Notes: generated from the sequence alone by a model not told the origin. Counted from the stretch's first letter, positions 28,619 through 37,734 are shown. The stretch is 64,000 bases of DNA from Roseburia zhanii (GCF_014287635.1 NZ_JACOPH010000014.1:20589-84588); one strand, 5' to 3'. Program-made: numbers and translations.

Positions 28619-29440
28619 GTGTTATTGGTATATGAGAACAGAACTGATGGAATAGTGGTAGAGTGGAAGAAAACAGTGCATTTTCCACCACATTTACATG
28701 AAGCAATAGAGGTAGTGTATGTAACGGATGGGGATATTGAACTTGGAGTTGGACAAGAATTGTATCACATGGATGAGGGTGATTTTGCAATCGTGTTTCC
28801 AAACGTAATACATCATTATCAAGTATTTGGGAAAAAAGAAAACAAGGTAATATACCTGTATCTTGATCCGACACTGTTTCCTTCCTATTATAAAGAGTTG
28901 CAGATATACAGCCCGAAGAACCCGGTTGTAAAAAAAGAGCAAGTGCATCCTGATGTAGTAAATGCCATAAAATATCTGGCAGGAATAACAGAGGGGAATC
29001 CCATGCTGATACAGGCTTATGTACAGATGATTCTTGCCCATGTTTTCGCAGAAATGCCAATGGTTGATAAAAGCACAGTAGGGAGTGATGACCTGATTTA
29101 TAATGCGGTAGAATATGTAGCTAAAAATTTTAGAGAGAAAATCAGTCTTGAAAAAATGGCATACGATTTGTGTGTAAGCAAATATGTGTTATCAAGAATG
29201 TTTGCAAAAACATTTCACTGTAATTTTAGTAAATATGTGAATGGAGTCCGGTTAAATTATGCAGTTGCGGCACTGGAAAACACAATGGATTCCATTACAA
29301 ATATATGTCTTGATTGTGGGTTTGAAAGTCAAAGAACTTTTAACCGTGTTTTTAAGGATAGATACAAGATTACACCAAGAGAGTACAGAAAAAGGATGGA
29401 ACACAATAATAGAAACGGCAGCTTGGGGGTACGCAGATGA
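28619..29440 (+). CDS. AraC-family transcriptional regulator
   Basis: 273 residues if the GTG at 28619 is used (GAGGAG 10 bases upstream); an alternative TTG lies at 28601. Residues 1-130 form a cupin-type sensor domain (HFPPHLHEAIEVVYVTDGDI), and the last 100 residues hold two helix-turn-helix motifs with the AraC signature ending in FNRVFKDRYKITPREYRKRM. It follows lacM by 24 bases and overlaps the next gene by four bases (ATGA). It most likely activates lacLM in response to a sugar (inference). Confidence 0.88.
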   Translation: MLLVYENRTDGIVVEWKKTVHFPPHLHEAIEVVYVTDGDIELGVGQELYHMDEGDFAIVFPNVIHHYQVFGKKENKVIYLYLDPTLFPSYYKELQIYSPKNPVVKKEQVHPDVVNAIKYLAGITEGNPMLIQAYVQMILAHVFAEMPMVDKSTVGSDDLIYNAVEYVAKNFREKISLEKMAYDLCVSKYVLSRMFAKTFHCNFSKYVNGVRLNYAVAALENTMDSITNICLDCGFESQRTFNRVFKDRYKITPREYRKRMEHNNRNGSLGVRR

Positions 29441-29907
29441 TTAAATATCTTACAATGACGATTGAAAAACAAAAAAACATAGCTTTGATTGCTCATGATG
29501 GGAAAAAACAGGATATGTTGAAATGGTGTATGGACAATAAAGAAATTTTACAGCAACATAATCTGTCAGGAACCGGAACGACTGCGAGAATGATAGCAGA
29601 TCATGTAGGATTAAAGATAAAAGGATATAACAGTGGTCCATTAGGTGGAGATCAGCAGATAGGGGCAAAAATTGTAGAGGGAAATATCGACATGGTTATT
29701 TTCTTCTCCGATCCACTGGCAGCACAGCCACATGATCCAGATGTTAAGGCACTTCTTAGAATTGCACAGGTGTATGATATACCGATTGCAAATAATATTG
29801 CGACAGCGGATTTTATGATTCATTCCACACTTATGAATGAACAGTATTCACATCAGATTGAAAATTTTAAAAATACAGTGGATGTCAGAGTAAAAGAAAT
29901 GCAGTGA
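29437..29907 (+). CDS. mgsA: methylglyoxal synthase
   Basis: 156 residues. The pattern ALIAHDGKKQDM near the N-terminus (His-Asp), then GTGTTARMI, SGPLGGDQQIGA and FFSDPLAAQPHDPDVKALLR are the conserved blocks of MgsA, which converts dihydroxyacetone phosphate to methylglyoxal and phosphate. All catalytic positions appear intact. The start overlaps the AraC stop (ATGA), so the two are coupled. In a sugar-utilisation operon it can bleed off triose phosphate when carbon influx outruns phosphate supply (known role of the enzyme). Confidence 0.95.
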   Translation: MIKYLTMTIEKQKNIALIAHDGKKQDMLKWCMDNKEILQQHNLSGTGTTARMIADHVGLKIKGYNSGPLGGDQQIGAKIVEGNIDMVIFFSDPLAAQPHDPDVKALLRIAQVYDIPIANNIATADFMIHSTLMNEQYSHQIENFKNTVDVRVKEMQ

Positions 29908-29975
29908 TGGATATGATAAATAGCCAAAAGCTGTCCGCTAATAGAATTTACAACAGAATATAAAGCAGATAAAGA

Positions 29976-30007
29976 CGAATGGCATCAGGTGTGCCATTCG
30001 TTTTTTT
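29976..30007 (+). terminator. rho-independent terminator after mgsA
   Basis: CGAATGGCA and TGCCATTCG arms with a short loop, followed by seven T residues. It ends the lacLM-araC-mgsA unit. Confidence 0.9.
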
Positions 30008-30125
30008 AATAAAAGCACAAATTAACCTACTCACGAGCATAAAATGATGTGCATTGGGTTGTTTTCTGGACTATGAGAATCAAAGTCCCATTGATATGAT
30101 TAACATGGAAAAGAGGTGCAAAATC

Positions 30126-30461
30126 TTGGACACAGGAAGAAAAGATGCCAATATACAGATAGGAAAGAGACTAAGAGAGGCAAGACTGAATATGAACCTT
30201 GAAAAGTCAGAAATTGCGGATGTATTGGGTGTTACAGTAGAACATTATCGAAAACTTGAAGCAGGTGTAACTGGAATATCTGTAGATAAAGTATTGACAC
30301 TCTATCATAAATATGGAATTGATCCTACATATCTTATAACAGGCGAGAGCAGCAACATAAAAGATTTTAATTTGGATTACTATGTTGCGAACAGCACAAA
30401 AGAGCAGAGAAATGATTTTTTTGACCGTGTGCTGGCGTATTTATCTAAGTTGATTAGATAA
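30126..30461 (+). CDS. XRE-family regulator at the head of agr locus 1
   Basis: A TTG start at 30126 is chosen because AAGAGGTG stands seven bases upstream; an in-frame longer form has no ribosome binding site. The 111-residue product has an N-terminal Cro/CI helix-turn-helix (IGKRLREARLNMNLEKSEIA, VTVEHYRKLEAGVTG). It precedes the response regulator gene by 44 bases on the same strand and may set basal expression of the agr circuit. Similar proteins are encoded at 40735 and 41991. Confidence 0.82.
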   Translation: MDTGRKDANIQIGKRLREARLNMNLEKSEIADVLGVTVEHYRKLEAGVTGISVDKVLTLYHKYGIDPTYLITGESSNIKDFNLDYYVANSTKEQRNDFFDRVLAYLSKLIR

Positions 30462-30505
30462 ATTGAAGTGCTTCCTGCTTCCAAGCTCGAAAAGGAGGAA
30501 GTGTT

Positions 30506-31213
30506 ATGCTTAATATTGCGGTCTGTGATGACAGCAGAACAGATGTAGAAATGCTGGAAAGTGCTTTTGATAAGTTAGCACAGTACCAGTTTTCTTATGA
30601 AGTGTATTTTACAGCGAAGGAGTTGCTGAAGCATGTTATAGATTATGGAGAAATGTATCATCTGTATATATTTGACATTGAAATGCCGGAGATGAATGGT
30701 TTGCAGCTTGCAAAAGAAATCCGGAAAATAGATGCCAAAGCATTGTTTGTATTCCTGACTGGATATACTCAGTATGTTATGGATGTTTTTGAGGTTATTA
30801 CCTTTGACTATATTTCTAAACCGATTACAGTGGAAAAGCTGGAGTCCGTTCTTTTAAAAGCCATGCAGTATCTTCATATGATAAAGCGTGACTTTGTCTT
30901 TCAGTTCCGAAAAAATCAGTTTCGTATTAGCTGCGATGATATTGTGTATTTTGAGAAGAAAGGTCGTCAGGCAGTGATACATACGATTTCAGAAAATTTC
31001 AAGGCAAATATGACAACTGAAGAAATATGGAAACAGCTTGATGATAAGGTCTTTGCCCATATTCATGTATCATATATCATCAATCTTGGGCATATCAGGG
31101 CGATTGATGGAGATGAAGTAGTGATGGACAATGAAGAAAGACTTCTGATTGCCCGCTCCCATAAGCAGAATTTAAAAGAAAAACATATGGAGTTTGTAAG
31201 GAGGATGGTTTAA
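30506..31213 (+). CDS. LytTR response regulator, agr circuit 1
   Basis: 235 residues; AAAGGAGG before the ATG. An N-terminal receiver domain has the acidic pair CDD (8-9), phosphoacceptor Asp in LYIFDIEMPEMNG (about 55) and Lys in SKPIT. The C-terminal LytTR DNA-binding domain begins near FVFQFRKNQFRI and ends with VRRMV. It is the AgrA-like output of the first circuit. The 21-base-period direct repeats at 32512-32541 and 40646-40673 are its probable operators. Confidence 0.92.
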   Translation: MLNIAVCDDSRTDVEMLESAFDKLAQYQFSYEVYFTAKELLKHVIDYGEMYHLYIFDIEMPEMNGLQLAKEIRKIDAKALFVFLTGYTQYVMDVFEVITFDYISKPITVEKLESVLLKAMQYLHMIKRDFVFQFRKNQFRISCDDIVYFEKKGRQAVIHTISENFKANMTTEEIWKQLDDKVFAHIHVSYIINLGHIRAIDGDEVVMDNEERLLIARSHKQNLKEKHMEFVRRMV

Positions 31214-31215
31214 GG

Positions 31216-32502
31216 ATGGAATATGTGATACGCTTTGCCATCAGCCTGTTTGATCTGGCAGTGTTTATGTATTATTTTCATTCCAATAAGAAAATGAAAC
31301 CAGTATCAAAGGTATGGATATGGGCTGGATTTACCATTGCTGCAATTATATGGACATTTGTCAGTAGCATAAAAAATCCGTATCTGAATCTTGCGACTCT
31401 TTTGATTGTGCTTATACTGTTATCATTTTATTATGAATCAGGAATGTGGACGAGAATTATAAATATTGTGACATTCATGGGTATTGGAATGCTGTTTGAA
31501 CCTGTAGCCTTGCTGTTACTCCATGCTATGAATTTTCATATGGGAGAAAGTTATAAATATTATTTTGTAATGGTAATATGCAGCTTTGTTCGTGGAAATG
31601 TGATGTATATTCTGTCAAAATTGATTTCAAAGAAAGGGATGCAGATTGCTGATTTTCCGAAAGAAATTTTGGGTGTGCTTGTTATGGTATTTGCCTTTAC
31701 GGTGTTGAACTGCTGCTTTGTTATTCTTTTGTCATTGGAAGCTGGCAGTGAAAAAAGCCTGCTTATGTGTGCCAGTATTGTAATTTCCATTGTCCTGACA
31801 GATTATTTTATGCTGTATATGATGGAACGTTTTAATTATCTTGTGCAAAAACAGTATGAGGATGCAATGTACAGGGAAGAAATGCACTATAAAGACATCT
31901 ATTATGAAGAAGCAGAAAAACAGAATAAGGAAGTGCAGAAGTTAAAGCACGATATGAAACATAAATTGCATGAACTGTATCATCTGTTGGAAAATAGTGA
32001 TGGGCATGAACTTTCAGAGAAAATCGGTGCGATGTGCATAGAATTTGAGCAGATAGATGAAAAGCAGTATTCTGATAATCCAATCGTAGATTCTGTGCTC
32101 CGCATTAAATTTGGCAGGGCAAAGGCAAGGGGGATAAAAGTAGAAACATCTATTCGTATTCCAAAGAAGATGCAGCTTGATCATGGGGATATAGGTGTAT
32201 TGTATGGAAATCTTGTGGATAATGCGGTAGAAGCCTGTAGCAAGGTGCCGGAGGAACAGCGTTTTGTAAAGATTGAAAATAAGTACCAGTCGGGGATTTT
32301 GCTTCTTGTAATAACAAACAGCAAAACAGGAAAGAAAAATAAAAGCCTGAAAACAACCAAGAAAGATAATATCCGACATGGGCATGGTGTTCAGAGTGTC
32401 CGCAAAGTGGTAGAAAAATACAATGGAACGGTAAGTTTTACAGATAAAGGGGATATATTTGAGGTTTCAGCAATGCTCTATGGAATTGAAGTGAAGGAAT
32501 AA
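31216..32502 (+). CDS. GHKL sensor histidine kinase, agr circuit 1
   Basis: 428 residues, starting two bases after the regulator stop. Residues 1-205 contain about six membrane segments (AgrC-like sensor), then a coiled coil, the phosphoacceptor region LKHDMKHKLHELYH, and the GHKL ATPase with N-box LYGNLVDNAVEAC and G-box HGHGVQSVRKVVEKY. It should detect the peptide made from the agrD gene at 32606 and phosphorylate the LytTR regulator upstream. The stop is directly followed by the operator of the agrDB unit. Confidence 0.92.
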   Translation: MEYVIRFAISLFDLAVFMYYFHSNKKMKPVSKVWIWAGFTIAAIIWTFVSSIKNPYLNLATLLIVLILLSFYYESGMWTRIINIVTFMGIGMLFEPVALLLLHAMNFHMGESYKYYFVMVICSFVRGNVMYILSKLISKKGMQIADFPKEILGVLVMVFAFTVLNCCFVILLSLEAGSEKSLLMCASIVISIVLTDYFMLYMMERFNYLVQKQYEDAMYREEMHYKDIYYEEAEKQNKEVQKLKHDMKHKLHELYHLLENSDGHELSEKIGAMCIEFEQIDEKQYSDNPIVDSVLRIKFGRAKARGIKVETSIRIPKKMQLDHGDIGVLYGNLVDNAVEACSKVPEEQRFVKIENKYQSGILLLVITNSKTGKKNKSLKTTKKDNIRHGHGVQSVRKVVEKYNGTVSFTDKGDIFEVSAMLYGIEVKE

Positions 32503-32545
32503 ATGCAAAGCGTTACACTTAAATGTCAATCTGTTACACTTTGCC
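32503..32545 (+). promoter_or_regulatory. LytTR-type direct-repeat operator of agr circuit 1 (agrDB)
   Basis: GTTACACTT occurs at 32512-32520 and 32533-32541, 21 bases apart (two helix turns), preceded by ATGCAAAG and separated by AAATGTCAA. The same arrangement is found at 40637-40673. A -10-like TATGAT lies at 32562, so the second repeat sits at the -35 position, typical of LytTR activators. Confidence 0.75.
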
Positions 32546-32605
32546 GCATTTTCCTGTAAAGTATGATATAGTGCATTCATCAAATGCAAAGGAGGACATA
32601 CATAT

Positions 32606-32770
32606 ATGTCAAAATTAAGAAGATTGATGAACCGACTCAGTCATGGAGCATTAACCAGCGTGGCAGCACTTGCCCTTACGGTAACTGCAACCAATATGAA
32701 CCGTTGCTGCTGGTTTATTTTCGGACAGGACAAGTTACCGGATAATGCGAAAAAACTTAGAAAATTTTAA
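32606..32770 (+). CDS. agrD: AgrD-like cyclic autoinducer precursor 1
   Basis: 54 residues, AAAGGAGG before the ATG. An amphipathic N-terminal leader (MSKLRRLMNRLSHGALTSVA) leads to the core NRCCWFIFGQDKLPDNAKK. The C-x-x-x-F segment followed by an acidic, Pro-containing tail is the AgrD layout. The mature thiolactone would start at one of the two adjacent Cys residues, so CCWFIF or CWFIF is the probable ring region (inference). The gene lies 14 bases upstream of agrB, in D-B order. Confidence 0.88.
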   Translation: MSKLRRLMNRLSHGALTSVAALALTVTATNMNRCCWFIFGQDKLPDNAKKLRKF

Positions 32771-32784
32771 GGTGGTAACAGGGT

Positions 32785-33369
32785 ATGATTGCTAAATTTG
32801 CAAAGAAGATAAATGAAATATTGATACAAAAGGAGATTGTGCAAAAAGAGGATGCAGAACTGTACCAATATGGGATAGAAAATGGCATTGTTGTTGCAGG
32901 AAACCTTTTGGCTTCTGGAATATTTGGCATTGTGACGGGGAGACCGGGACTTGTTCTGGTCTTCCTGTTATTTTATGCCTCGTTGAGAAGCTATAGTGGG
33001 GGCAGCCACTGTAAGAGTAGAATCGGCTGTTTTTTGATATCAATGGCAATTTTATTTATTCCGGTTTATACATATGAGCCTGTAATGAAAAATGTTCCTA
33101 ATGCCGTGATTTTATTGATCGGAGTTCTTGCAGTGGTAATTATTATTGTCCTTGCCCCAGTGGAAAGTATCAATAAACCTCTTGATGAGGAAGAAAGAAA
33201 GTATTATGCAAGGGTAACACATTGCATAACAGCATTGCAGGTATGTGTTCTTATCATTTTATTTTGTTTGGATCTACAAGATTATTTTTATGCTGGGTAT
33301 GTGAGTATAGTCCTGATAGCAGTATTTATGGTTATGGGAAAGATTGCAGTGAAACGATATGTGCAATAG
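32785..33369 (+). CDS. agrB: AgrB-like peptide-processing membrane protease 1
   Basis: 194 residues with about five membrane segments. The AgrB active-site layout is visible as SYSGGSHCKSRIGCFL, giving His and, seven residues later, the nucleophile-type Cys. AgrB removes the AgrD tail and forms the thiolactone. Its ribosome binding site (AAGGTGG) overlaps the end of agrD. The protein is encoded directly after its substrate. Confidence 0.92.
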   Translation: MIAKFAKKINEILIQKEIVQKEDAELYQYGIENGIVVAGNLLASGIFGIVTGRPGLVLVFLLFYASLRSYSGGSHCKSRIGCFLISMAILFIPVYTYEPVMKNVPNAVILLIGVLAVVIIIVLAPVESINKPLDEEERKYYARVTHCITALQVCVLIILFCLDLQDYFYAGYVSIVLIAVFMVMGKIAVKRYVQ

Positions 33370-33558
33370 CAAAATGTATTAAAAATAGGTATTGATATAT
33401 AATTTTGTAGACGAACATGGAATATTACAAATATAGAGTAATGGTTAAAATTTTGGATGAAAATGCCGAAATATAATAAAAAATAGGAAAATATACAAAA
33501 AATAATCCAACCAAATGAAAGAAGTATGTCAAATTTGTGTGTGGAAGGGGATGAGCAT

Positions 33559-34284
33559 ATGTTCAGAATTGCTATATGTGATGATGAAAGACAATTTAGA
33601 AAACGCATTCATGATATTTTAATAGAATATATGAATGAAAATGATATATTATACGAAATTGATGAATTTGAATCAGGAAAGGATTTTATAAGTTTAGGTA
33701 TCAATCTAGCAAAGTATGATATTGTTTTTCTGGATGTAAATATGGATGAACTGGATGGAATGGAAACTGCGCAGAAAATAAGAAAAGTCAGCAATGATGT
33801 TTTTATAGTTTTTGTTACAGCATTTATTACATGTGCCCCTCAAGGATACAGCGTAGGAGCTATAAGATATATTCTGAAAAATAATGTAAATTTTCCGGAA
33901 CTAATATTTGAGTGTATGGATGCAATCAGCTTGAATATGAATTATGTAGCCCAAAAGAAGAAATTTAACTTTAATGAGGGTACAAAGATTGTAGCATTAG
34001 AGCGTTTGTTATACATAGAGAGCAGATTGCATAAACTTGAGTTTTACATTATGGAGGACAAGTTAAAAAAATATTCAATATATGGCAAACTAGATGAGCT
34101 GGAAAAAGAGTTGCAAGGTAATGATTTTATCCGGATACATCAAAGTTATCTGGTTAATATGAAGCATATTGAGAAAGTCAGCCGGTATGAGGCGTTATTG
34201 AACAATGGTATTAAGTTGGAAATTCCAAAAGCACGATATAAATTTGTTGAAGAAACATTTGTTTCGTATAAAGGAGAATTGTAG
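33559..34284 (+). CDS. LytTR response regulator, agr circuit 2
   Basis: 241 residues from ATG 33559; an upstream in-frame start lacks a ribosome binding site. The receiver has CDDE (8-11) and phosphoacceptor Asp in IVFLDVNMDELDGM; the usual SKP segment is replaced by ILKNNVN. The C-terminal LytTR domain includes IHQSYLVNMKHI. It differs clearly from the circuit 1 regulator and sits in a more A+T-rich stretch. The 20-base-period GTCAYTTTCTGCA repeats are its likely targets. Confidence 0.9.
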   Translation: MFRIAICDDERQFRKRIHDILIEYMNENDILYEIDEFESGKDFISLGINLAKYDIVFLDVNMDELDGMETAQKIRKVSNDVFIVFVTAFITCAPQGYSVGAIRYILKNNVNFPELIFECMDAISLNMNYVAQKKKFNFNEGTKIVALERLLYIESRLHKLEFYIMEDKLKKYSIYGKLDELEKELQGNDFIRIHQSYLVNMKHIEKVSRYEALLNNGIKLEIPKARYKFVEETFVSYKGEL

Positions 34285-35589
34285 ATGCTGATTAGTTACA
34301 TTCAAAGTATTATGATGATAATATTGGAGGTAATATGCTGCAAAATATTTTTTGAAAGTTTTGCTGAAAAGAGATCAAAAAATAATTATAGAAATTATAG
34401 TATTATTTTAGGAATTGTGGTATGTGAATATGTAATAGCTTCATTATTTTATGATAAGTTTATCTTGAAACAAATATTGGCTATAGTTGCTGTTGCGGTG
34501 TTTATGTGCTTTTATTTTAAAATTCATTTCGGAAAAGCAATAATCTTATCATTATTATTTCAGGCATTGCTGCTTTCTGTAGACTATTTTACACTATGGT
34601 TAAATGTTTCTCTTTTTGATAGTATAGCAGAAATTAGCAGGTTGCATTTTGTAGGTGGAAGTTTAATAACGGTTTTGGGAAAAATAATTCTTTTCCTAGT
34701 TGTTTTGCTTATCAGGAAGAAAGTAGGAGGGGAGTCCTCGGATGTTTTAAGAAGTACAGATTGGCTTCGATTTATTTTTTTCCCAGTTTTTACAATCTTC
34801 ACAGTTATTGCATTGATCATGACATCTGGAAACATTGAGAATCAAAAGCAGGAAAATGTATTCTTGGTTATAGCATTGTGTTTAGCAGGGATGAATATAG
34901 TTGTGTTCTATATGATAAATGATATATTAAAACGTGAAATTAAGATTCGTGAAAATGAAGTGTTTCAACTGAAAGCACGAAATCAGACAGACATGTACCG
35001 TTCTATTTCAGAAAATTTTGTTAAACAACGGAAAAAAACACATGAATATAAGAACCAGATTATGTGCATTGAGTCTTTGATAGAGATGGAAAATTATGAT
35101 GAACTAAAGGATTATGTGAAAAGTATAAGCGGAAATTTGAGTACAGAGTTAGATTATATTAAAACAAATAATGTGATTATTGATGCTATATTAAATAGCA
35201 AATATAAGGAAACATTGGATAAAGGCATTGTATTTATCTTTCAAATCAATGATCTATCAGGAATTAAAATGTGTGATGAGGATATTGTTGTTATATTATC
35301 GAATCTTTTGAATAATGCAATAGAGGCTTGTGAAAAGTGCTCAGGCAAAAAATTTATGAAAATGAAACTGGTTAAAGAGAAAGACAACATTATTATATCT
35401 GTAAAGAATACATATGATGGTAAACTTAATATTAAAGATGGAGAAATACAGACCTCAAAGAAATATGAAATGGATGAGCATGGGGTTGGAATAAAAAATA
35501 TAATTGAGGTTATAACAAAATATCAAGGCTCTTATGCTATACGAAATGATAATAATGAGTTCTACTTCTCAGTTATATTGCCAAACTAA
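34285..35589 (+). CDS. GHKL sensor histidine kinase, agr circuit 2
   Basis: 434 residues, starting on the base after the regulator stop. Six membrane segments precede a linker, then RKKTHEYKNQIMCIESLIE with the phosphoacceptor-type His, N-box LSNLLNNAIEACEK and G-box EHGVGIKNIIEVITKY. It is AgrC-like and should pair with the adjacent regulator. A terminator follows, then a separately promoted agrBD unit. Confidence 0.92.
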   Translation: MLISYIQSIMMIILEVICCKIFFESFAEKRSKNNYRNYSIILGIVVCEYVIASLFYDKFILKQILAIVAVAVFMCFYFKIHFGKAIILSLLFQALLLSVDYFTLWLNVSLFDSIAEISRLHFVGGSLITVLGKIILFLVVLLIRKKVGGESSDVLRSTDWLRFIFFPVFTIFTVIALIMTSGNIENQKQENVFLVIALCLAGMNIVVFYMINDILKREIKIRENEVFQLKARNQTDMYRSISENFVKQRKKTHEYKNQIMCIESLIEMENYDELKDYVKSISGNLSTELDYIKTNNVIIDAILNSKYKETLDKGIVFIFQINDLSGIKMCDEDIVVILSNLLNNAIEACEKCSGKKFMKMKLVKEKDNIIISVKNTYDGKLNIKDGEIQTSKKYEMDEHGVGIKNIIEVITKYQGSYAIRNDNNEFYFSVILPN

Positions 35590-35604
35590 GATGAACCTTA
35601 AAAA

Positions 35605-35629
35605 AGTGATTTGCTGCAAGCAAATCACT
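35605..35629 (+). terminator. rho-independent terminator after agr kinase 2
   Basis: AGTGATTTG pairs with CAAATCACT, followed by a run of T and preceded by A residues. It isolates the regulator-kinase pair from the agrBD promoter that begins immediately after it. Confidence 0.9.
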
Positions 35630-35636
35630 TTTTTTT

Positions 35637-35669
35637 GTCATTTTCTGCAAAAAAAGGTCACTTTCTGCA
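35637..35669 (+). promoter_or_regulatory. LytTR-type direct-repeat operator of agr circuit 2 (agrBD)
   Basis: GTCATTTTCTGCA (35637) and GTCACTTTCTGCA (35657) repeat with a 20-base period. A -10-like TATACT lies at 35699-35704. The same pair recurs at 39387-39419 with nearly identical intervening bases. It is unlike the circuit 1 operator, which implies separate specificity. Confidence 0.75.
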
Positions 35670-35726
35670 ATGGATATTGTTTTGTAAACAGATAAAGTTA
35701 TACTTAATTTGGCAGGAGGCATAACT

Positions 35727-36308
35727 ATGATTGAAAAAATAGCTGATGATTTAATTGGTCAGATGACTGAAGCAAGGTTAATTGACAAAGAGATGGAAGC
35801 AAGATATGTTTATGTTTTTATCTGTTGGATAGAGAAATTTATTACTGTTGGCAGTATTATCGTAATCAGTTTGATGTTTCACAAGCTGCTCCCAACTATA
35901 TTTTTTCTTGTGTTTTTTTTAGAATTAAGAAAGAGAACTGGCGGATATCATCTGGACAAGTTTTATAGATGTTATTTAGCATCCATTGTTTCTTATTTAG
36001 TTATCGTGATTATAAGTGAAAAATTGTCAGAACATCCACAATGGTTATTTGCAATAGTACTACTTGCTATAACAGGGATAGGATTGATTGGTACAGCGAA
36101 TCATCCTAATATGCACATGACATCAGATGAATTGATGGAATCGAAAAAATCTGCGAGGACTATTGTTTTACTTGAGGGGTGCATAATACTTGGCTGTGTT
36201 CTGTTAGATGCAGATATGGTTTACGTTAGTTATATGGCAATAGCTGTTATATTATGTGCAGCTTTGCTGTGTATAGCAAAAATTTTTAAACAGGAGGTGA
36301 AAGAATGA
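35727..36308 (+). CDS. agrB: AgrB-like peptide-processing membrane protease 2
   Basis: 193 residues from ATG 35727 (GGAGG eight bases upstream). It has about five membrane segments and the active-site layout RTGGYHLDKFYRCYLAS with His and Cys seven residues apart. It processes the downstream AgrD-like peptide, whose start overlaps the stop of this gene (ATGA). Gene order B-D is the reverse of circuit 1. Confidence 0.92.
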   Translation: MIEKIADDLIGQMTEARLIDKEMEARYVYVFICWIEKFITVGSIIVISLMFHKLLPTIFFLVFFLELRKRTGGYHLDKFYRCYLASIVSYLVIVIISEKLSEHPQWLFAIVLLAITGIGLIGTANHPNMHMTSDELMESKKSARTIVLLEGCIILGCVLLDADMVYVSYMAIAVILCAALLCIAKIFKQEVKE

Positions 36309-36454
36309 AGAAGGTTAATAAGAAAGTGTTGAAGGTTGTAGAACATGTCATGAGAAATGAAGCTGTATATGGAATAGATAGATTCCCACCTGCATGCATG
36401 GGAATATTTCATCAGCCGAAACGTCCGATTATCCAGAAGAAAAGTGAAAGATAG
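36305..36454 (+). CDS. agrD: AgrD-like cyclic autoinducer precursor 2
   Basis: 49 residues, coupled to agrB by ATGA. A basic leader (MKKVNKKVLKVVEHVMRN) leads to the core PPACMGIFHQPKRPIIQKK. A single Cys followed by three residues and Phe, then QPKRP, fits AgrD-type cyclic lactone precursors, giving CMGIF as the probable ring. The tail is basic rather than acidic, which is less usual. Confidence 0.85.
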   Translation: MKKVNKKVLKVVEHVMRNEAVYGIDRFPPACMGIFHQPKRPIIQKKSER

Positions 36455-36551
36455 TTAACTGGCGTGTTTTACTATTATATCTGTAGCCATAGATGCTATA
36501 GGAACTTAATTGTTTATTCCAAGATGACAAGTATAAAAAGGAGGTACTGAT

Positions 36552-37089
36552 ATGTTAAAAAATAATTAAGAAAGTTATTGCATTTGCATTAGCATTGACT
36601 ATGTTAATGGGTATGGGAACAATGGTGTCAGCAGCAGAAAAGGAGAGTAGTATTCCTGAATATTCTGAAACCAATGATGGTGGAATGACGGTGAATATTG
36701 CAGGAGATCAGGAAGGAACAATAGTTGAAGGCAGTGGTAATGAGGAAGGGATTAATCCGCTATGGTGGCCTGGAGATGGACCGGCTCCGCAGGTGACAAG
36801 CATTTCACTTTATAAATATGGCTGGCTTACAAATGGAAATTTTGGCGTTACGATCAAGGTATATGGATATGGCAGCGATACTACAACATTTGATGGAAGA
36901 AGTATTTCGTGGATACATCAGGAGCCATTTATTATATCTGGTACAGGCGCAGATGGCTTCTATTATACATATGATTGTGGTCCGATTACGCAAGCGGGAA
37001 GTTATAGATTTAATACAACTTTCAGGTCAACAAACTTCCCTAATACTACACGTTCCTTTTCAACGGTATTCACGTTTAGTGCAAACTAA
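36552..37089 (+). pseudogene. secreted-protein gene with a frameshift in the signal peptide
   Basis: AAGGAGG and ATG 36552 open a frame that stops after MLKNN. Correct continuation (IKKVIAFALALTMLMGMGTM to a site near VSAAE, then about 140 mature residues rich in Gly, Thr and aromatic residues, ending STVFTFSAN) is in another frame, stop at 37089. The change is one base in the A6 run 36557-36562. It is located downstream of agrBD 2, so it is probably a quorum-controlled exported protein; ON/OFF variation, simple inactivation or an assembly error are all possible. Confidence 0.72.
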
Positions 37090-37141
37090 TATATGTTAAT
37101 TCATATAAATAACATATTATAATGCGAATGGAGGTGGTTAA

Positions 37142-37669
37142 ATGCGTATTGGTTCGGGAGTGCAGAGTGTATCTGAATTATTTGGAAAGCGACAAAACAA
37201 TAGCAAAACATCTGTTAACGGAAATGAGGCATTTCCTCAGACATCAATGAAAGTGTATTTAAAGACGGATGATATGTTGTTTTCAGGCGGAAATGGAACC
37301 GGTCTTTCGTTTTATATTAAGTATGCAGAAGAGTCAACAGATGATAATCCTGTAGTGATAGCCAAAGGGATTGATGAAAATGGAAAAGAATTTGAAGAAA
37401 AGATTAATATTAACGATATTGATTTGAGAAATGCTTCTTATGTCGAAATGAGTGCTTTGGAGGCATATTATGATGTTGATAGGGGTAATAGTCTCAGCTC
37501 TTTTCCACAAGAAACTGGTCACATGGGATTAAATGAAAGATGTGACCTTATATCCAGCTTTGAAAAGGTTATTCAGGATATGAACAAATTAGGAAAGTAT
37601 GATTTGCAGATGTTTTATATGCGAAATATGAATACTTATCTAAATCTGGAAAGACAGAAAAAAGCATAA
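37142..37669 (+). CDS. unknown protein in the agr circuit 2 region
   Basis: 175 residues; GGAGGTGG lies just upstream. No signal peptide and no membrane segment; the N-terminus is Ser/Asn-rich (ELFGKRQNNSKTSVNG) and the rest mixed alpha/beta with SFYIKYAEESTDDNP. The overall layout, a low-complexity N-terminus followed by a compact domain, resembles the gene at 38414. No family is recognised. It stands between two genes for exported proteins. Confidence 0.7.
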   Translation: MRIGSGVQSVSELFGKRQNNSKTSVNGNEAFPQTSMKVYLKTDDMLFSGGNGTGLSFYIKYAEESTDDNPVVIAKGIDENGKEFEEKININDIDLRNASYVEMSALEAYYDVDRGNSLSSFPQETGHMGLNERCDLISSFEKVIQDMNKLGKYDLQMFYMRNMNTYLNLERQKKA

Positions 37670-37734
37670 AGTTGTTTATAGATTCCTGTTGGAATGAAAA
37701 TTTATACGATGTTAATTTGAAAGGAGATTTTAAA

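Noticed and set aside
36595-37089. annotating the secreted-protein gene from an internal TTG start
   Set aside because: This start has no ribosome binding site and removes half of the signal peptide; the AAGGAGG-ATG at 36552 shows the true start and a frameshift.
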